From Gluconacetobacter diazotrophicus PA1 5 (GTDB lineage Bacteria > Pseudomonadota > Alphaproteobacteria > Acetobacterales > Acetobacteraceae): DNA of 64,000 nt. The stretch is taken from NCBI RefSeq assembly GCF_000021325.1, contig NC_011365.1:2384001-2448000 (forward strand), given 5' to 3'. The notes under the pieces were generated by a model that saw nothing but the letters and a program-made list of their open reading frames with translations, had not been told where the DNA came from and ran no database searches. Position 1 is the first letter of the stretch. Each line of letters opens with the position of its first letter. The translations under genes were made by a program, and so were the position numbers. This document shows, piece by piece, positions 35,071-45,603 of the stretch.

Positions 35071-35075
35071 CTCGC

Positions 35076-35387
35076 TTACCGGTCGTAATCGCTGACCATG
35101 TCGAAGAATTTCATCTCCGCCGGCTGGGCCAGCAGCTCGGGCTGGCGCTTGAACCAGTCCTGCTGGTAGGGCAGCGCCATGTGGCGGTCGAGGTCCGCCC
35201 GCTCGACCCAGTTTTCATAGAACATGAAGACCAGCGGGTCATCCTTGCTGACCTGGAGCTGGTATTCCAGGCACCCGGGCTCGCTGCGGGACTTGTCGAT
35301 GAAGGTGCTGAGCAGGGCCAGAAGCTCCTCGCGCCTCTCGGGCCGGGCGCGCAGGGTCGCGGTCAGGGTGCAGCCTGGAGCGGTCAT
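35076..35387 (-). CDS. antibiotic biosynthesis monooxygenase (ABM) domain protein
   Basis: A 103-residue single ABM (YgiN/LsrG-like ferredoxin-fold) protein: LTATLRARPERREELLALL, EPGCLEYQLQVSKDDP, FMFYENW, and LDRHMALPYQQDWF. Members include quinol monooxygenases and isomerases such as LsrG. It is last in the leftward arm of the sugar cluster, 49 bp after the binding-protein gene, so it may act on a pathway intermediate or be an unrelated passenger. The start has AAGGAA nine bases upstream. Confidence 0.85.
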   Translation of the reverse strand: MTAPGCTLTATLRARPERREELLALLSTFIDKSRSEPGCLEYQLQVSKDDPLVFMFYENWVERADLDRHMALPYQQDWFKRQPELLAQPAEMKFFDMVSDYDR

Positions 35388-35436
35388 GGTTGTTTTCCTT
35401 GTTCTTGTTGATGTTCTGGAAAAAAGACACGGCCGG

Positions 35437-36432
35437 TCAGCTATTGTGCGGCGCGTTCCAGCCCTTGTAGCCGCCGATCGTGTCATGGGTGATCAGGCTG
35501 GGGGCCAGCAGCCGGACGATGCCCGGCTTGATCCGTCCGGCCCGGATATCGAACCCGATGCGGGTGGCGGTGGTCGCGATGGCGAACGGGTCCTGCGACG
35601 CCGTGGCCGCGATCAGCGTGTTGCCGCCGCGCATTTCCTGTTCCACGTCGGGCGAGCCGTCGACCGAGGCCAGGAAGAAATCGTGCCGTCCCGCCTGGCG
35701 TGCTGCCAGTTCGACGCCCAGCGCGGTCGGGTCGTTGACCGCGAAGATCGCGTCCACCTTGTCGAAGCGCACCATCACGCTCTGCCCCACCGCCAGTCCG
35801 CCGTCGCGCGAGCCCTTGGCGTCGAGCGTGGAGGACAGCAGCCTGATCCCCGGCGCCTTGGCGAACACCGACTGGCAGCCCTTCACGCGGTCGCTCAGCG
35901 CGGTGACGGGCGGCCCGTTGACGATCACCACGTCACCGTGCCCATGCAGGCGATCGACGATATACTGGCACGAGATTTCGCCGGCCTTGACGTTGTTGGT
36001 GGTGATCGTCGCATCCGCGCCGGGCGCGCCGACATCGAAGGCGACCACGGTCGCGCCGCTGTCATGCAGGCGACGGACCAGCGGGGCGGCGGCCTGGTAG
36101 TCCACCGCGTTGAACATCACCAGGTCGTTGCCGGCGGCGATGAAGGAATCGACCTGCGACGCCTGCTTGCCGATATCGTAATCGGCCGAGACGCTCTGCA
36201 CCGGCGCGGTGGGACCCAGGGCCTTGGCCTGTTGCGTAATACCCCTGATGGCGGCGATGAAGAACGGATTGCCGAGCGAGCCGACGGTGACCCCGATCTT
36301 GTGAACCGAATCCTCCGCGCGCGCGGCGGCGGTGCTACCAAGGGCGAGCAGCCCCGCCAGCAGCAGGATCTTCCGGCGGGACGGGCGTGCCGATCCATGG
36401 CAGGTCGGCGGGACGTGCGCTGGGCGCATCAT
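35437..36432 (-). CDS. periplasmic sugar-binding protein of an ABC transporter (first of two)
   Basis: A 331-residue periplasmic binding protein of the LacI-like (peripla_BP_4) type. The N-terminus has a twin-Arg-like RRK then a hydrophobic signal (KILLLAGLLALGSTAAARA). The mature part reads IGVTVGSLGNPFF, DYDIGKQASQVDSFIAAGNDLVMFN and AVNDPTALG. The start (ATG-ATG at 36432) uses AAGGATAATC as RBS and lies inside the end of the kinase gene, a 98-bp overlap. There are no permease genes beside it; the only permeases are in the 42-46.6 kb operon, which has its own binding protein. Confidence 0.9.
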   Translation of the reverse strand: MMRPAHVPPTCHGSARPSRRKILLLAGLLALGSTAAARAEDSVHKIGVTVGSLGNPFFIAAIRGITQQAKALGPTAPVQSVSADYDIGKQASQVDSFIAAGNDLVMFNAVDYQAAAPLVRRLHDSGATVVAFDVGAPGADATITTNNVKAGEISCQYIVDRLHGHGDVVIVNGPPVTALSDRVKGCQSVFAKAPGIRLLSSTLDAKGSRDGGLAVGQSVMVRFDKVDAIFAVNDPTALGVELAARQAGRHDFFLASVDGSPDVEQEMRGGNTLIAATASQDPFAIATTATRIGFDIRAGRIKPGIVRLLAPSLITHDTIGGYKGWNAPHNS

Positions 36433-37882
36433 GATTATCCTTATTGGGCGCGTCTGGCGCCGGTGCGGCCGGTTCGGTCCGGCTCCTGGTGCGCTGGTCG
36501 GCCAGGTGCCGCCAGCGGGTGACGTACTCCCGCCATCCGGGCGGGTCGAACGGTGCCACGCGGGCCGCCCGTTCGTCGCGGAAGGGGTCCAGCCCCAGCG
36601 CGGCATAGGCCAGGCCCGCCGCGCCGCAAGCCGTGCCCTCGGGGTTGCGCCCGACCAGCACGGCCTGCGTCGGGCGCAAGGCGGCGACCAGGCGCGGAAT
36701 GGCGCCCACCTTCGCCAGCCCGCCATCGAAGACGACGGCATCCGTGCTGCGCAGCAGGTCGAGCGTCAGGTCCGTCATCGCGGCGACATACAGCGCCGCC
36801 AGCGCCGCGCGCTCGTCGGGCGCGGGAACGACGCTGCGCCCCGCATCGTCGACGAAGGCGCCGGCCTGCCCGGGATAGGGGCCGCCATCGGCGAAGGACG
36901 GCAGCGCGAAGATGCCGCGCGCCACCAGGGACGCGATGCGCGCCTCCGTCACGTCGGCGGGGCCGTCACCGCGAATCAGGTCGAATTCGCGGCCGCCCAT
37001 GAAGCGCGCGGTGGGAACCGGTTCATGCCGTACCGAGACATTGGCCAGCATGTCGCGTTCCGGTACCAGCGCGTCCAGCGGGCAGTCGGGGTTCATGACG
37101 ATGACCCACGTCCCGGTGGACACCATCGTCATGCCGCCCGGCACCACGCGCCGGTAGTGGCTGAGCGACGCGTTGCTGTCATGCACCCCGTTATGCACGT
37201 CCAGCGTCACCGCCCCGCGCCCGGGCACGTCCAGCGTCATCGTGCCGACGATGGCGCCGGCCTCGCGGAAGGGCGGCATCTTGCCGCGCCATCCGCGCCG
37301 GTCCACCAGGGACGAGAAATCGTCCCTGTACGGCGACCACAGATGGGTATGGCAGCCCAGGGACGAGATTTCCGACACGCGCGCGCCGCACAGCCGCCAC
37401 ACCCAGAATTGCGGCAGGGTCAGGATATGGCGCGTGCGCGCGGCCAGCGTGGGGTCGCGCATTTCCTGCCAGACGATGTGCTTGCCGAACGCGAAGCCGC
37501 GCTCCATCGCCGGGGTCGCGGTTTCGGAGAAGGGCGGGCGGATGTGCGCGAACGCGGCCTCGATCTCCGCCGGCACGATTTCCTCGTAATCCAGGATCGG
37601 CGTCGCCAGCGCGTCCTCGCCCAGCAGGGCGAAGGTGCAGCCATGGGTAGCGATCATGATACCGTTCACATCGAACGACGCGACGGCCTCGCGCAGCACC
37701 TCCCGCATCCAGTCCAGCAGGGCTGCGTCGTCCAGCACATGCACCCCGTCCACCACCGGCCAGGCGGCGCGCGTGCGCCGCTCGGCCAGGATCGATCCGT
37801 CCGCGCCGAACACCAGCAGCTTGGCGTTCGTCTTGCCGAAATCGAATACCGCCAGCGTCGGGCGCGCGATTTCCGGGGTCAC
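36335..37882 (-). CDS. FGGY-family carbohydrate kinase (RhaK/NaCK-like)
   Basis: A 515-residue sugar kinase. The N-terminal ATPase fold starts VFDFGKTNAKLLVFG; SSLGCHTHLW and VSTGTWVIVMN are typical of the RhaK/NaCK branch rather than xylulokinase; VFDGGLAKVGAIP carries the C-terminal adenosine motif. It would phosphorylate a ketose or related sugar. Its start overlaps the DeoR stop (ATGA). The last ~45 residues, Pro/Ala-rich and ending AAGGAARPW, overlap the next gene and look unlike a kinase, so the original stop may have been lost. Confidence 0.88.
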   Translation of the reverse strand: MTPEIARPTLAVFDFGKTNAKLLVFGADGSILAERRTRAAWPVVDGVHVLDDAALLDWMREVLREAVASFDVNGIMIATHGCTFALLGEDALATPILDYEEIVPAEIEAAFAHIRPPFSETATPAMERGFAFGKHIVWQEMRDPTLAARTRHILTLPQFWVWRLCGARVSEISSLGCHTHLWSPYRDDFSSLVDRRGWRGKMPPFREAGAIVGTMTLDVPGRGAVTLDVHNGVHDSNASLSHYRRVVPGGMTMVSTGTWVIVMNPDCPLDALVPERDMLANVSVRHEPVPTARFMGGREFDLIRGDGPADVTEARIASLVARGIFALPSFADGGPYPGQAGAFVDDAGRSVVPAPDERAALAALYVAAMTDLTLDLLRSTDAVVFDGGLAKVGAIPRLVAALRPTQAVLVGRNPEGTACGAAGLAYAALGLDPFRDERAARVAPFDPPGWREYVTRWRHLADQRTRSRTEPAAPAPDAPNKDNHDAPSARPADLPWIGTPVPPEDPAAGGAARPW

Positions 37883-38667
37883 GTCTTGTCGTCCGCGCGC
37901 CAGGCGGCCACGGGGGCGACCAGGACCGTCACGCCCGCATCTTCAAGGATACGCACATCATCCTCCTGCACGCCGTCATCGGTGATCAGGGTGGACACCC
38001 GGTCGATCGGACATGAAACAAAGCGTGCCCGCACCGACAGTTTGCGGCTGTCGGCCAGCACGATCACGTCGTCGGCGCGTTCCAGCATCGGGCGCGTGGC
38101 CACCGGCAGCAGCGGGTGCGATTCCATCACCCCCTCCAGCCCCAGCCCCTGCGCGCCCAGGAACAGGCGCGACGCGAAGAAATCCGGCGCCGCGGCCTGC
38201 GGGTCGTACAGGATGCCCGGTTCGCGATGCAGGGCGCCGCCGGCCACCGAAAGGTGACAGGCGCCGTGGGTGCCCAGGGCCGCCGCCAGCGGCATCGAAT
38301 TGGTGTAAAGCCCGATCGACCGCCCGGCCAGGCGCAGGCCCAGCTGGTGGCAGGTCGATCCGCCCGCGACCATGACCATGTCCCCGTCGCGGCACAGGTC
38401 CGCCGCCATCGCCGCGATCGCCCGCTTGGCATCGACGGCCAGGTCGCTGCTCTGGGCGAAGGGCAGGGCGTGGGTCCGCGACGCGGCGGTCAGGGACGCG
38501 ACGCCGCCAAAGACCTTGCGCGCCTCGCCGGCCTCGTGGAGCTTTTCGATATCGCGGCGCACCGTGGCCGGCGACACGCTCAGCATGTCGATCAGTTCCC
38601 GCACGGTCGCGAAGGGACGTGTTTCGAGCATGGTGATGATCTGGCGCTGGCGTTCGGTCTCGGTCAC
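37879..38667 (-). CDS. DeoR-family transcriptional regulator
   Basis: A 262-residue repressor-type regulator. The DeoR HTH is at the start (ERQRQIITMLETRP, VRELIDMLSVSPATVRRDIEKL), followed by a phosphosugar-binding DeoRC domain with MVMVAGGSTCHQLG, LYTNSMPLAAAL, and VLADSRKLSVRARF. DeoR proteins sense phosphorylated intermediates. I chose the GTG at 38667 with GGAAG upstream; a GTG 12 codons earlier is possible. It is first in the leftward arm and divergent from the aldolase, so it probably controls the whole sugar cluster. Confidence 0.9.
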   Translation of the reverse strand: MTETERQRQIITMLETRPFATVRELIDMLSVSPATVRRDIEKLHEAGEARKVFGGVASLTAASRTHALPFAQSSDLAVDAKRAIAAMAADLCRDGDMVMVAGGSTCHQLGLRLAGRSIGLYTNSMPLAAALGTHGACHLSVAGGALHREPGILYDPQAAAPDFFASRLFLGAQGLGLEGVMESHPLLPVATRPMLERADDVIVLADSRKLSVRARFVSCPIDRVSTLITDDGVQEDDVRILEDAGVTVLVAPVAAWRADDKT

Positions 38668-38830
38668 GGGTCCGTATCTTCCTTCATGGTGTCCGGGCCT
38701 CACGATTCTCCGTATTCCCGGCCGTGGTCAAGCGAAATTTGATTGACCTGCGTCAAATGATGATGGCATTCCATCTTTTGTGATTGAAATACGTCATGCC
38801 GTCGCAAAGCCCGTCGTAAAGGAACCCCGC
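38668..38830. promoter_or_regulatory. divergent control region of the sugar cluster
   Basis: The 163 bp between the DeoR regulator and the aldolase serve both arms. Its centre is AT-rich. TTGAC-CTGC-GTCAA is a perfect short dyad within the sequence near 38741-38755, and TGTGATTGAA at 38779-38788 resembles TGTGATCGAA in the inverted repeat at 46711-46748 upstream of the transporter operon. A shared operator recognised by the DeoR protein is plausible. Confidence 0.45.
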
Positions 38831-39967
38831 ATGGTGTCGCATGTTCGGCCGGACCCAGCGCTCGCCCCCGTTCCCGTCGCGGACGGGCTCGACGCGTTGC
38901 GCAGGCTGTCGGCGCGTCTGGGCGCGGACCCCCGGCGCACCCAGGGGGCGGGGGGCAATACCTCGATCAAGGACGGCGGCACGCTGTGGATCAAGGCGTC
39001 CGGCACATGGCTGGCCCATGCGCTGGACCGGCCGATCATGGTGCCGGTGGCGCTGGCCCCCCTGCTGGACGCCTGCCGGCAGGGCAAGCCGGAGGCCGAG
39101 AAGGCCGCCGGCTTCGTGGTGGCCCAGCCCGGCACGCCGGCGGCCGCCTTGCGGCCGTCGATCGAAACGACGGTCCATGCGGTGATCCCCTGGCGCGTGG
39201 TCATCCACCTGCATTGCGTGGAAACGCTCGCGCATGCCGTGCGCACCGATGCGCGCGCCCGGCTGGCGGAGCGGCTGGACGGGTTGCGGGGCGTGCACTG
39301 GACGCTGGTGCCCTATATCCGGCCGGGATTGCCGCTGGCGCGCGCGATCATGGCGGCGCGCCCGTTCGGGGAACGGGCGAATGTCCATATCCTGGCCAAT
39401 CACGGGCTGATCGTCTCGGCCGACACGGTGGCCAAGGCGGAAACGCTGCTGGAACGGGTGATCGCCGCCCTGGCCGTGACGCCGCGCGCCGCGCCGCAGG
39501 CGGACCTCGCGGACCTGGCCGCCCTGGCCGAAGGGTCGGCCTATCGCCTGCCGGACGACCCGGCCGCCCATGCCATCGCCATGGACCCCGCCACCCTGGC
39601 CGTGGCGCGGGGGGCGCCGCTCTACCCGGATCACGTCATCTTCCTGGGCGACCGGATCGACGTGGCCGATCGCGGGGCCGACCCCGATGGCGTCCCCGGG
39701 GACCGCCCGCCCCGGATCGCCGCGCCCGACGCGCCGCCGATGCGGGTCATGCCGGGCCGGGGCGTGCTGCTGCGGCGCGACGGCTGGACGGTAGGGATGG
39801 ACGCCATGGCGCGCTGCCTGGCCGACGTGGCGGCCCGCCTGTCCCCCACCGACCCGATCCGCCGCCTGACCGCCACGGACATCCACGCCCTGACCCATTG
39901 GGAGGCGGAGACCTACCGCCAGGCCCTGAACAAAGAGACCCAGAACAGGACCACCCGCAATGGCTGA
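38831..39967 (+). CDS. class II aldolase/adducin-type protein, RhaD N-terminal-like without dehydrogenase domain
   Basis: A 378-residue protein whose sequence follows the aldolase half of bifunctional rhamnulose-1-phosphate aldolase/dehydrogenases: GAGGNTSIKDGGTLWIKASG and VIHLHCVETLAHA are the phosphate- and metal-site regions (the second metal histidines in LANHGLIVSAD). The short-chain dehydrogenase half found in rhizobial and Bacteroidetes RhaD is absent. Expected reaction: retro-aldol cleavage of a phosphorylated ketose to dihydroxyacetone phosphate and an aldehyde, or a related decarboxylation. The start has AAAGGAA seven bases upstream. The stop overlaps the next kinase by eight bp. 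Confidence 0.82.
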   Translation: MVSHVRPDPALAPVPVADGLDALRRLSARLGADPRRTQGAGGNTSIKDGGTLWIKASGTWLAHALDRPIMVPVALAPLLDACRQGKPEAEKAAGFVVAQPGTPAAALRPSIETTVHAVIPWRVVIHLHCVETLAHAVRTDARARLAERLDGLRGVHWTLVPYIRPGLPLARAIMAARPFGERANVHILANHGLIVSADTVAKAETLLERVIAALAVTPRAAPQADLADLAALAEGSAYRLPDDPAAHAIAMDPATLAVARGAPLYPDHVIFLGDRIDVADRGADPDGVPGDRPPRIAAPDAPPMRVMPGRGVLLRRDGWTVGMDAMARCLADVAARLSPTDPIRRLTATDIHALTHWEAETYRQALNKETQNRTTRNG

Positions 39968-41234
39968 GGCCGCGGCGCTGGGGATCGACCTGGGCACGTC
40001 GGGCGTGCGCGCGGCGGTGCTGGATGCGCGGGGGAACGTGCTGGCCGTTGAGGGCGCGCGGTTCGCGGTCCTGGGGGCGGCCGATGCGCCGGCCGTCTGG
40101 TGGCGGGCGCTGGCCGATACGCTCGGCACGCTGCGGGCACGGCTGCCGCTGGACGGCGTGCGGTCGGTCACCGTGGACGGTACCTCCGGCACGCTGGTCG
40201 CCATCGACCAGGCCGGGTCCGTGATCGGCCCGGCCTCCATGTATCACGCGCGGGCCGCCGATGCCGCCGTGCTGGCGCGGATCGACGACCTGGCGCCCCC
40301 CGACAGCCCGGCGCGGGGCGCGGGCTCGCCGCTGGCGCGGGCGGTGGACATGGCGCGTCGTCCCGGCGTACGCGCCATCCTGCACCAGGCCGACTGGATT
40401 GCCGGCCGCCTGCGCGGGCGCTTCGACGCGACCGACGCCAACAACGCGCTCAAGACCGGCGCGGACCCGGACGCGCTGGCCTGGCCGGACTGGGTGGGCG
40501 GGGCCGGGCTGGCGCCGGGGCTGCTGCCCGCCATCCACCTGCCGGGCACGCCGCTGGGGCCGGTGGGGGCCGAGGCCGCGGCGCTGGGCCTGCCGCCCGG
40601 TGCCGTCGTCCATGCGGGCACGACGGACGGGTGCGCCTCGTTCCTGGCCACGGGGGCCGACCGGGCCGGGGACGCGGTGACGGCGCTGGGGTCCACCCTG
40701 GTGGTCAAGCTGCTGTCGGACGTGAAGGTCGACGCGGCCGCCTACGGCATCTACAGCCACCGGATCGGCGGCCGGTATCTGGTGGGCGGGGCGTCCAACA
40801 CCGGGGGGGCGGTCCTGCTGGCGCTGTTCGGCGCCGACCGGCTGGCCGCCCTGACGGCGGCGCTGCGGCCCGACAGGCCGACGGGGCTGGAGTATTATCC
40901 GCTGCTGCGCCCGGGCGAACGCTTCCCGGTCAGCGACCCGGCGTTCCCGCCCCGGCTGGAACCGCGCCCGGCCGATGACGGGGTGTTCTTCCAGGGCGTG
41001 CTGGAAGGCATGGCGATGATCGAGGCCACGGGGTACGCCCGGCTGGAACAGTTGGGCGCGACGACGCTGCGCTCGGTCCGCACGGTCGGCGGCGGTGCGG
41101 CGAACGCGGGCTGGACCGCCCTGCGCCAGGCCAGGATCGGGGTGCCGTTCTTGCCCAGCGTGTCCGAGGACGCATGCGTGGGCGCGGCGCGTCTGGGTCT
41201 GTTCGGGGGCCTGTCCGAGGGGAAGGCGGCATGA
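39960..41234 (+). CDS. FGGY-family kinase, D-ribulokinase-like (SePSK/AtXK1 type)
   Basis: A 424-residue, short FGGY kinase. ALGIDLGTSGVRAAVLD is the phosphate-1 loop, VTVDGTSGTLVAID carries the catalytic acid region, and GIYSHRIGGRYLVGGASNTGGA matches the cyanobacterial/plant SePSK-AtXK1 group that phosphorylates D-ribulose. The C-terminal adenosine motif is TVGGGAANAGW. It is a different subfamily from the other kinase of the cluster. It sits between the aldolase (8-bp overlap) and the HAD gene (ATGA overlap), so the three are one transcript. Confidence 0.87.
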   Translation: MAEAAALGIDLGTSGVRAAVLDARGNVLAVEGARFAVLGAADAPAVWWRALADTLGTLRARLPLDGVRSVTVDGTSGTLVAIDQAGSVIGPASMYHARAADAAVLARIDDLAPPDSPARGAGSPLARAVDMARRPGVRAILHQADWIAGRLRGRFDATDANNALKTGADPDALAWPDWVGGAGLAPGLLPAIHLPGTPLGPVGAEAAALGLPPGAVVHAGTTDGCASFLATGADRAGDAVTALGSTLVVKLLSDVKVDAAAYGIYSHRIGGRYLVGGASNTGGAVLLALFGADRLAALTAALRPDRPTGLEYYPLLRPGERFPVSDPAFPPRLEPRPADDGVFFQGVLEGMAMIEATGYARLEQLGATTLRSVRTVGGGAANAGWTALRQARIGVPFLPSVSEDACVGAARLGLFGGLSEGKAA

Positions 41235-42070
41235 ACCCGCGCGCGCTGGCCGGCATCGCGGCGCTGGTGGGGCACTACGATGTCCTGTTCGTGGATCAGT
41301 TCGGCGTCCTGCATGATGGCACGGCGCCTTATCCGGGGGTGCGCGATGCGCTGGCCCGCCTGCGCGATGCGGGGCAGCGCGTGGTGCTGCTCAGCAATTC
41401 GGGGCGGCCCGGCCCCTATAACGCGGGCCGGCTGGCGCGGCTGGGGCTGGGGCCCGAACTGTACGAGACGATCGTGACCTCGGGCGACACGGCCCTGGCG
41501 CTGGCACGGTCGGGTGAAATCCCGGTGCGGCCGGGCATGCGCTGCCTGCTGATCGATAGCGGCGGGCAGGACACGGCGTTCTGCGACGCGCTGGGCCTGG
41601 TGGTCGAGGCCGAACCGGCGCGGGCGGACCTGGTGCTGATCGCGGGCAGCCGGGGCGACGTGGTGACCGAGGCCGAATACCGCGCCATGCTGGCACCGCT
41701 GGCCCGGCGTGGCGCGCGCGCGGTCTGCACCAACCCCGACCGGCGGATGCTGGTGCCCGGCGGGACCGCCTTCGGCGCCGGGCGCATCGCCGAACTGTAC
41801 GAGGAGGAAGGCGGCACGGTGGACTGGATCGGCAAGCCCCATCCAGCCATCTACGCCCATGCCGCGCGGCTGTGCCGCGTGCGGGCCGAACGCGTGCTGT
41901 GCATCGGCGACAGCGTGGAACATGACATCGCCGGCGCACGCGGGTTCGGCGCCGACAGCGCGCTGGTCCGGACGGGCATCCTGGCCGATGCCGCCCCCGC
42001 CGCGCTGCGGGCCGCGTTCGTGCGGCATGGGGTGTGGCCGGATTACGTTCTGCCGGGGCTGGTCTGGTAA
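41231..42070 (+). CDS. HAD-superfamily class IIA phosphatase
   Basis: A 279-residue HAD hydrolase of the NagD/TIGR01459-like class. The nucleophile Asp is in FVDQFGVLHDG, motif II in VVLLSNSGRP, the class IIA cap lies between, motif III Lys in DWIGKPHPAIY and motif IV in VLCIGDSVEHDIAGA. Substrates are small phosphates, often sugar phosphates. Coupling by ATGA to a kinase suggests it removes or recycles a phosphorylated intermediate. Its 3' end overlaps the convergent permease gene by 28 bp. Confidence 0.88.
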   Translation: MNPRALAGIAALVGHYDVLFVDQFGVLHDGTAPYPGVRDALARLRDAGQRVVLLSNSGRPGPYNAGRLARLGLGPELYETIVTSGDTALALARSGEIPVRPGMRCLLIDSGGQDTAFCDALGLVVEAEPARADLVLIAGSRGDVVTEAEYRAMLAPLARRGARAVCTNPDRRMLVPGGTAFGAGRIAELYEEEGGTVDWIGKPHPAIYAHAARLCRVRAERVLCIGDSVEHDIAGARGFGADSALVRTGILADAAPAALRAAFVRHGVWPDYVLPGLVW

Positions 42071-43020
42071 CCGCGCACCGCCGCGACCACGACATTTTCC
42101 ACCAGCACGATCAGCACCAGGATCAGGCCCATCATGCCGGCCTGCAGGGTCGGGTTGAAATCGTTGTAGTTCAGCCCGTAATTGACCACCGCGATGGCGA
42201 TGGTGGCGATCGCGGTGCCGATGGGCGATCCGTCCCCGCCGAAGATGCTGGCGCCCCCCAGCACGACGATCGCGATGCTGATCAGGTTCGCTTCCGGCAC
42301 CCCGTCGGGTGTGGCCGTGCCCAGCCGCGCCGCCGCGATCACCCCGGCCAGCCCGGACAGCGCGCCCGACAGCACATAGGTCGCCGCCCGCAGCCGCTTG
42401 ACCGGTATGCCCGCCAGCCAGGCGGCGGTGGCGTTCGTGCCCACCAGGTACAGGGCGCGGCCGAACCGGCTGCGGTGCTGCACCACCACCAGGACGGCCA
42501 GCAGCGGCAGGTAGAGGCACAGGATCTGGAACGGCACCCCCAGGACGGTGCCCTGCCCCATGGCCAGGAAGGGCGCGGGGGCGGCGGTCAGGTCGATGGT
42601 GTTGCCGTCCGACGCGATCAGCGCCAGGCCGGAAAAGGCGAACATCGTGCCCAGCGTCGCGATGATGGGCGGAATCCTGAAGCGCGCGATCGCGGCGGCG
42701 TTGCAGCCCCCCATGGCGGCGCCGGAGGCGATGCCGATGCCGACCCCCACGGGCCAGGGCAGGCCGCGCGAGATGAACAGGGCGGTCAGGACCTGTGCCA
42801 GCCCGGACATCGCGCCGACGCTCAGGTCGATGGCCCCGTCGCCGCCCTGGATCACCAGCCCCTGGCCGAAGGCGATGATGCCCAGTTCCACGGCGAACAC
42901 CGCCATGCTGGATACGTTGTCGGCCGACAGGATGGTCGGGTTGCCGAAGGCGAATCCGCCCAGGACCAGCAGGGCGAACAGCCCCAGGATGACGATCCGT
43001 CCGGACCGGAAGCCGCTCAT
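42043..43020 (-). CDS. sugar ABC transporter permease (RbsC-like), second
   Basis: A 325-residue inner-membrane permease of the RbsC/BPD_transp_2 family with about ten helices. The family EAA-like cytoplasmic loop is seen as GTNATAAWLAGIPVKRLRAATYVLSGALSGLAGV over the fifth-sixth helices; GQGLVIQGGDGAIDLSVGAMSG is the typical N-terminal region. It pairs with the permease at 43017 (ATGA overlap) as a heterodimer. It ends the four-gene leftward operon. Confidence 0.9.
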   Translation of the reverse strand: MSGFRSGRIVILGLFALLVLGGFAFGNPTILSADNVSSMAVFAVELGIIAFGQGLVIQGGDGAIDLSVGAMSGLAQVLTALFISRGLPWPVGVGIGIASGAAMGGCNAAAIARFRIPPIIATLGTMFAFSGLALIASDGNTIDLTAAPAPFLAMGQGTVLGVPFQILCLYLPLLAVLVVVQHRSRFGRALYLVGTNATAAWLAGIPVKRLRAATYVLSGALSGLAGVIAAARLGTATPDGVPEANLISIAIVVLGGASIFGGDGSPIGTAIATIAIAVVNYGLNYNDFNPTLQAGMMGLILVLIVLVENVVVAAVRGYQTSPGRT

Positions 43021-44044
43021 GATACCACCTGCCGGGCCCGGCGGCCCTCGTTCAGTCCCACGGATGCGAGGATGATGAAGCCGAGCACGACGCCGCTCCA
43101 GAACGGCTGGATATGCATCAGCACGATGGCGTCGCCGACCAGGCCCACGACCAGCGTGCCCAGGAACGTGCCGAACATGCCGCCGCGCCCGCCCGACAGT
43201 TCGGTGCCGCCCAGCACCACCGCCGCGATCACGCCCAGTTCGAAGCCGCTGCCGGTCGTGGTCTGGACGATGGGGGACTGGCCCAGCCGCATCAGCGCGC
43301 CCAGCCCCACGCAGGCGCCCAGCAGCACGTAGGTCATCCAGCGCAGCCGTCGCACCGGAATGCCGACCAGGCGGGCCGCTTCCTCGTTATTGCCGATCGC
43401 GAACAGGCGGCGGCCGGTGCGGTGGACCCGCAGGAAGACCGCCAGCACCGCCATGACGGCCAGCGCGATGACGGCGGCGCCCGGCAGGGGGCCCAGATGG
43501 TCGGCCACGAAAAACCGCGTCAGCCCCGGCGGCAGGGCGGTGATCCAGTCGCTGCCCATCATCAGGAACACGCCCATGCGAAAGATGCTGAGCGTGCCCA
43601 GCGTACAGACGATCGGCGGCACGCGGCCGCACAGGATGACCAGGCCGTTGATCCAGCCCAGCGCGGCCCCGGCCAGCAGGAACACCGGCACCACCACCGC
43701 GACCGGCCACCCCGCGACGAACAGCAATCCCCCGATGGCCGAGACCAGCCCCAGCATCGAACCGATCGAGGCGTCGATCCCGCCGGTCAGGATGACCAGC
43801 GTCATGCCCGCCGCCGGCACGGCGGTGATGGCGCTGGTGACCATCAGCCCGTCCAGGTTGACGCGGGTCCAGAACCCGCCATGCGCACCCAGGCTGACCA
43901 CCGCCACCACCAGCGCGATCACGGCCAGCAGCGCGGTTTCGCGCCGCGCCAGCAGCGCGCGCCACGCGACGGGCGCGCGTTGCGGGCCGCCCAGGGTTGA
44001 GGTGGGGGCCGGCGCGGCACGCCCCATGTTCAGGGTGGAACTCT

Positions 44045-44048
<4 letters not shown>
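43017..44048 (-). CDS. sugar ABC transporter permease (RbsC-like), first
   Basis: A 343-residue inner-membrane permease of the same family. A cytoplasmic N-terminus (residues 1-30) leads to about ten helices; VILTGGIDASIGSMLGL and AIGNNEEAARLVGIPVRRLRWMTY are the conserved regions. It overlaps the ATPase gene upstream (ATGA) and the other permease downstream. Together they resemble the RhaP/RhaQ pair of rhizobial rhamnose transport, but RbsC-family permeases for ribose, xylose and AI-2 look alike. Confidence 0.9.
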
Positions 44049-45595
<1,547 letters not shown>

Positions 45596-45603
45596 GACGC
45601 ACC

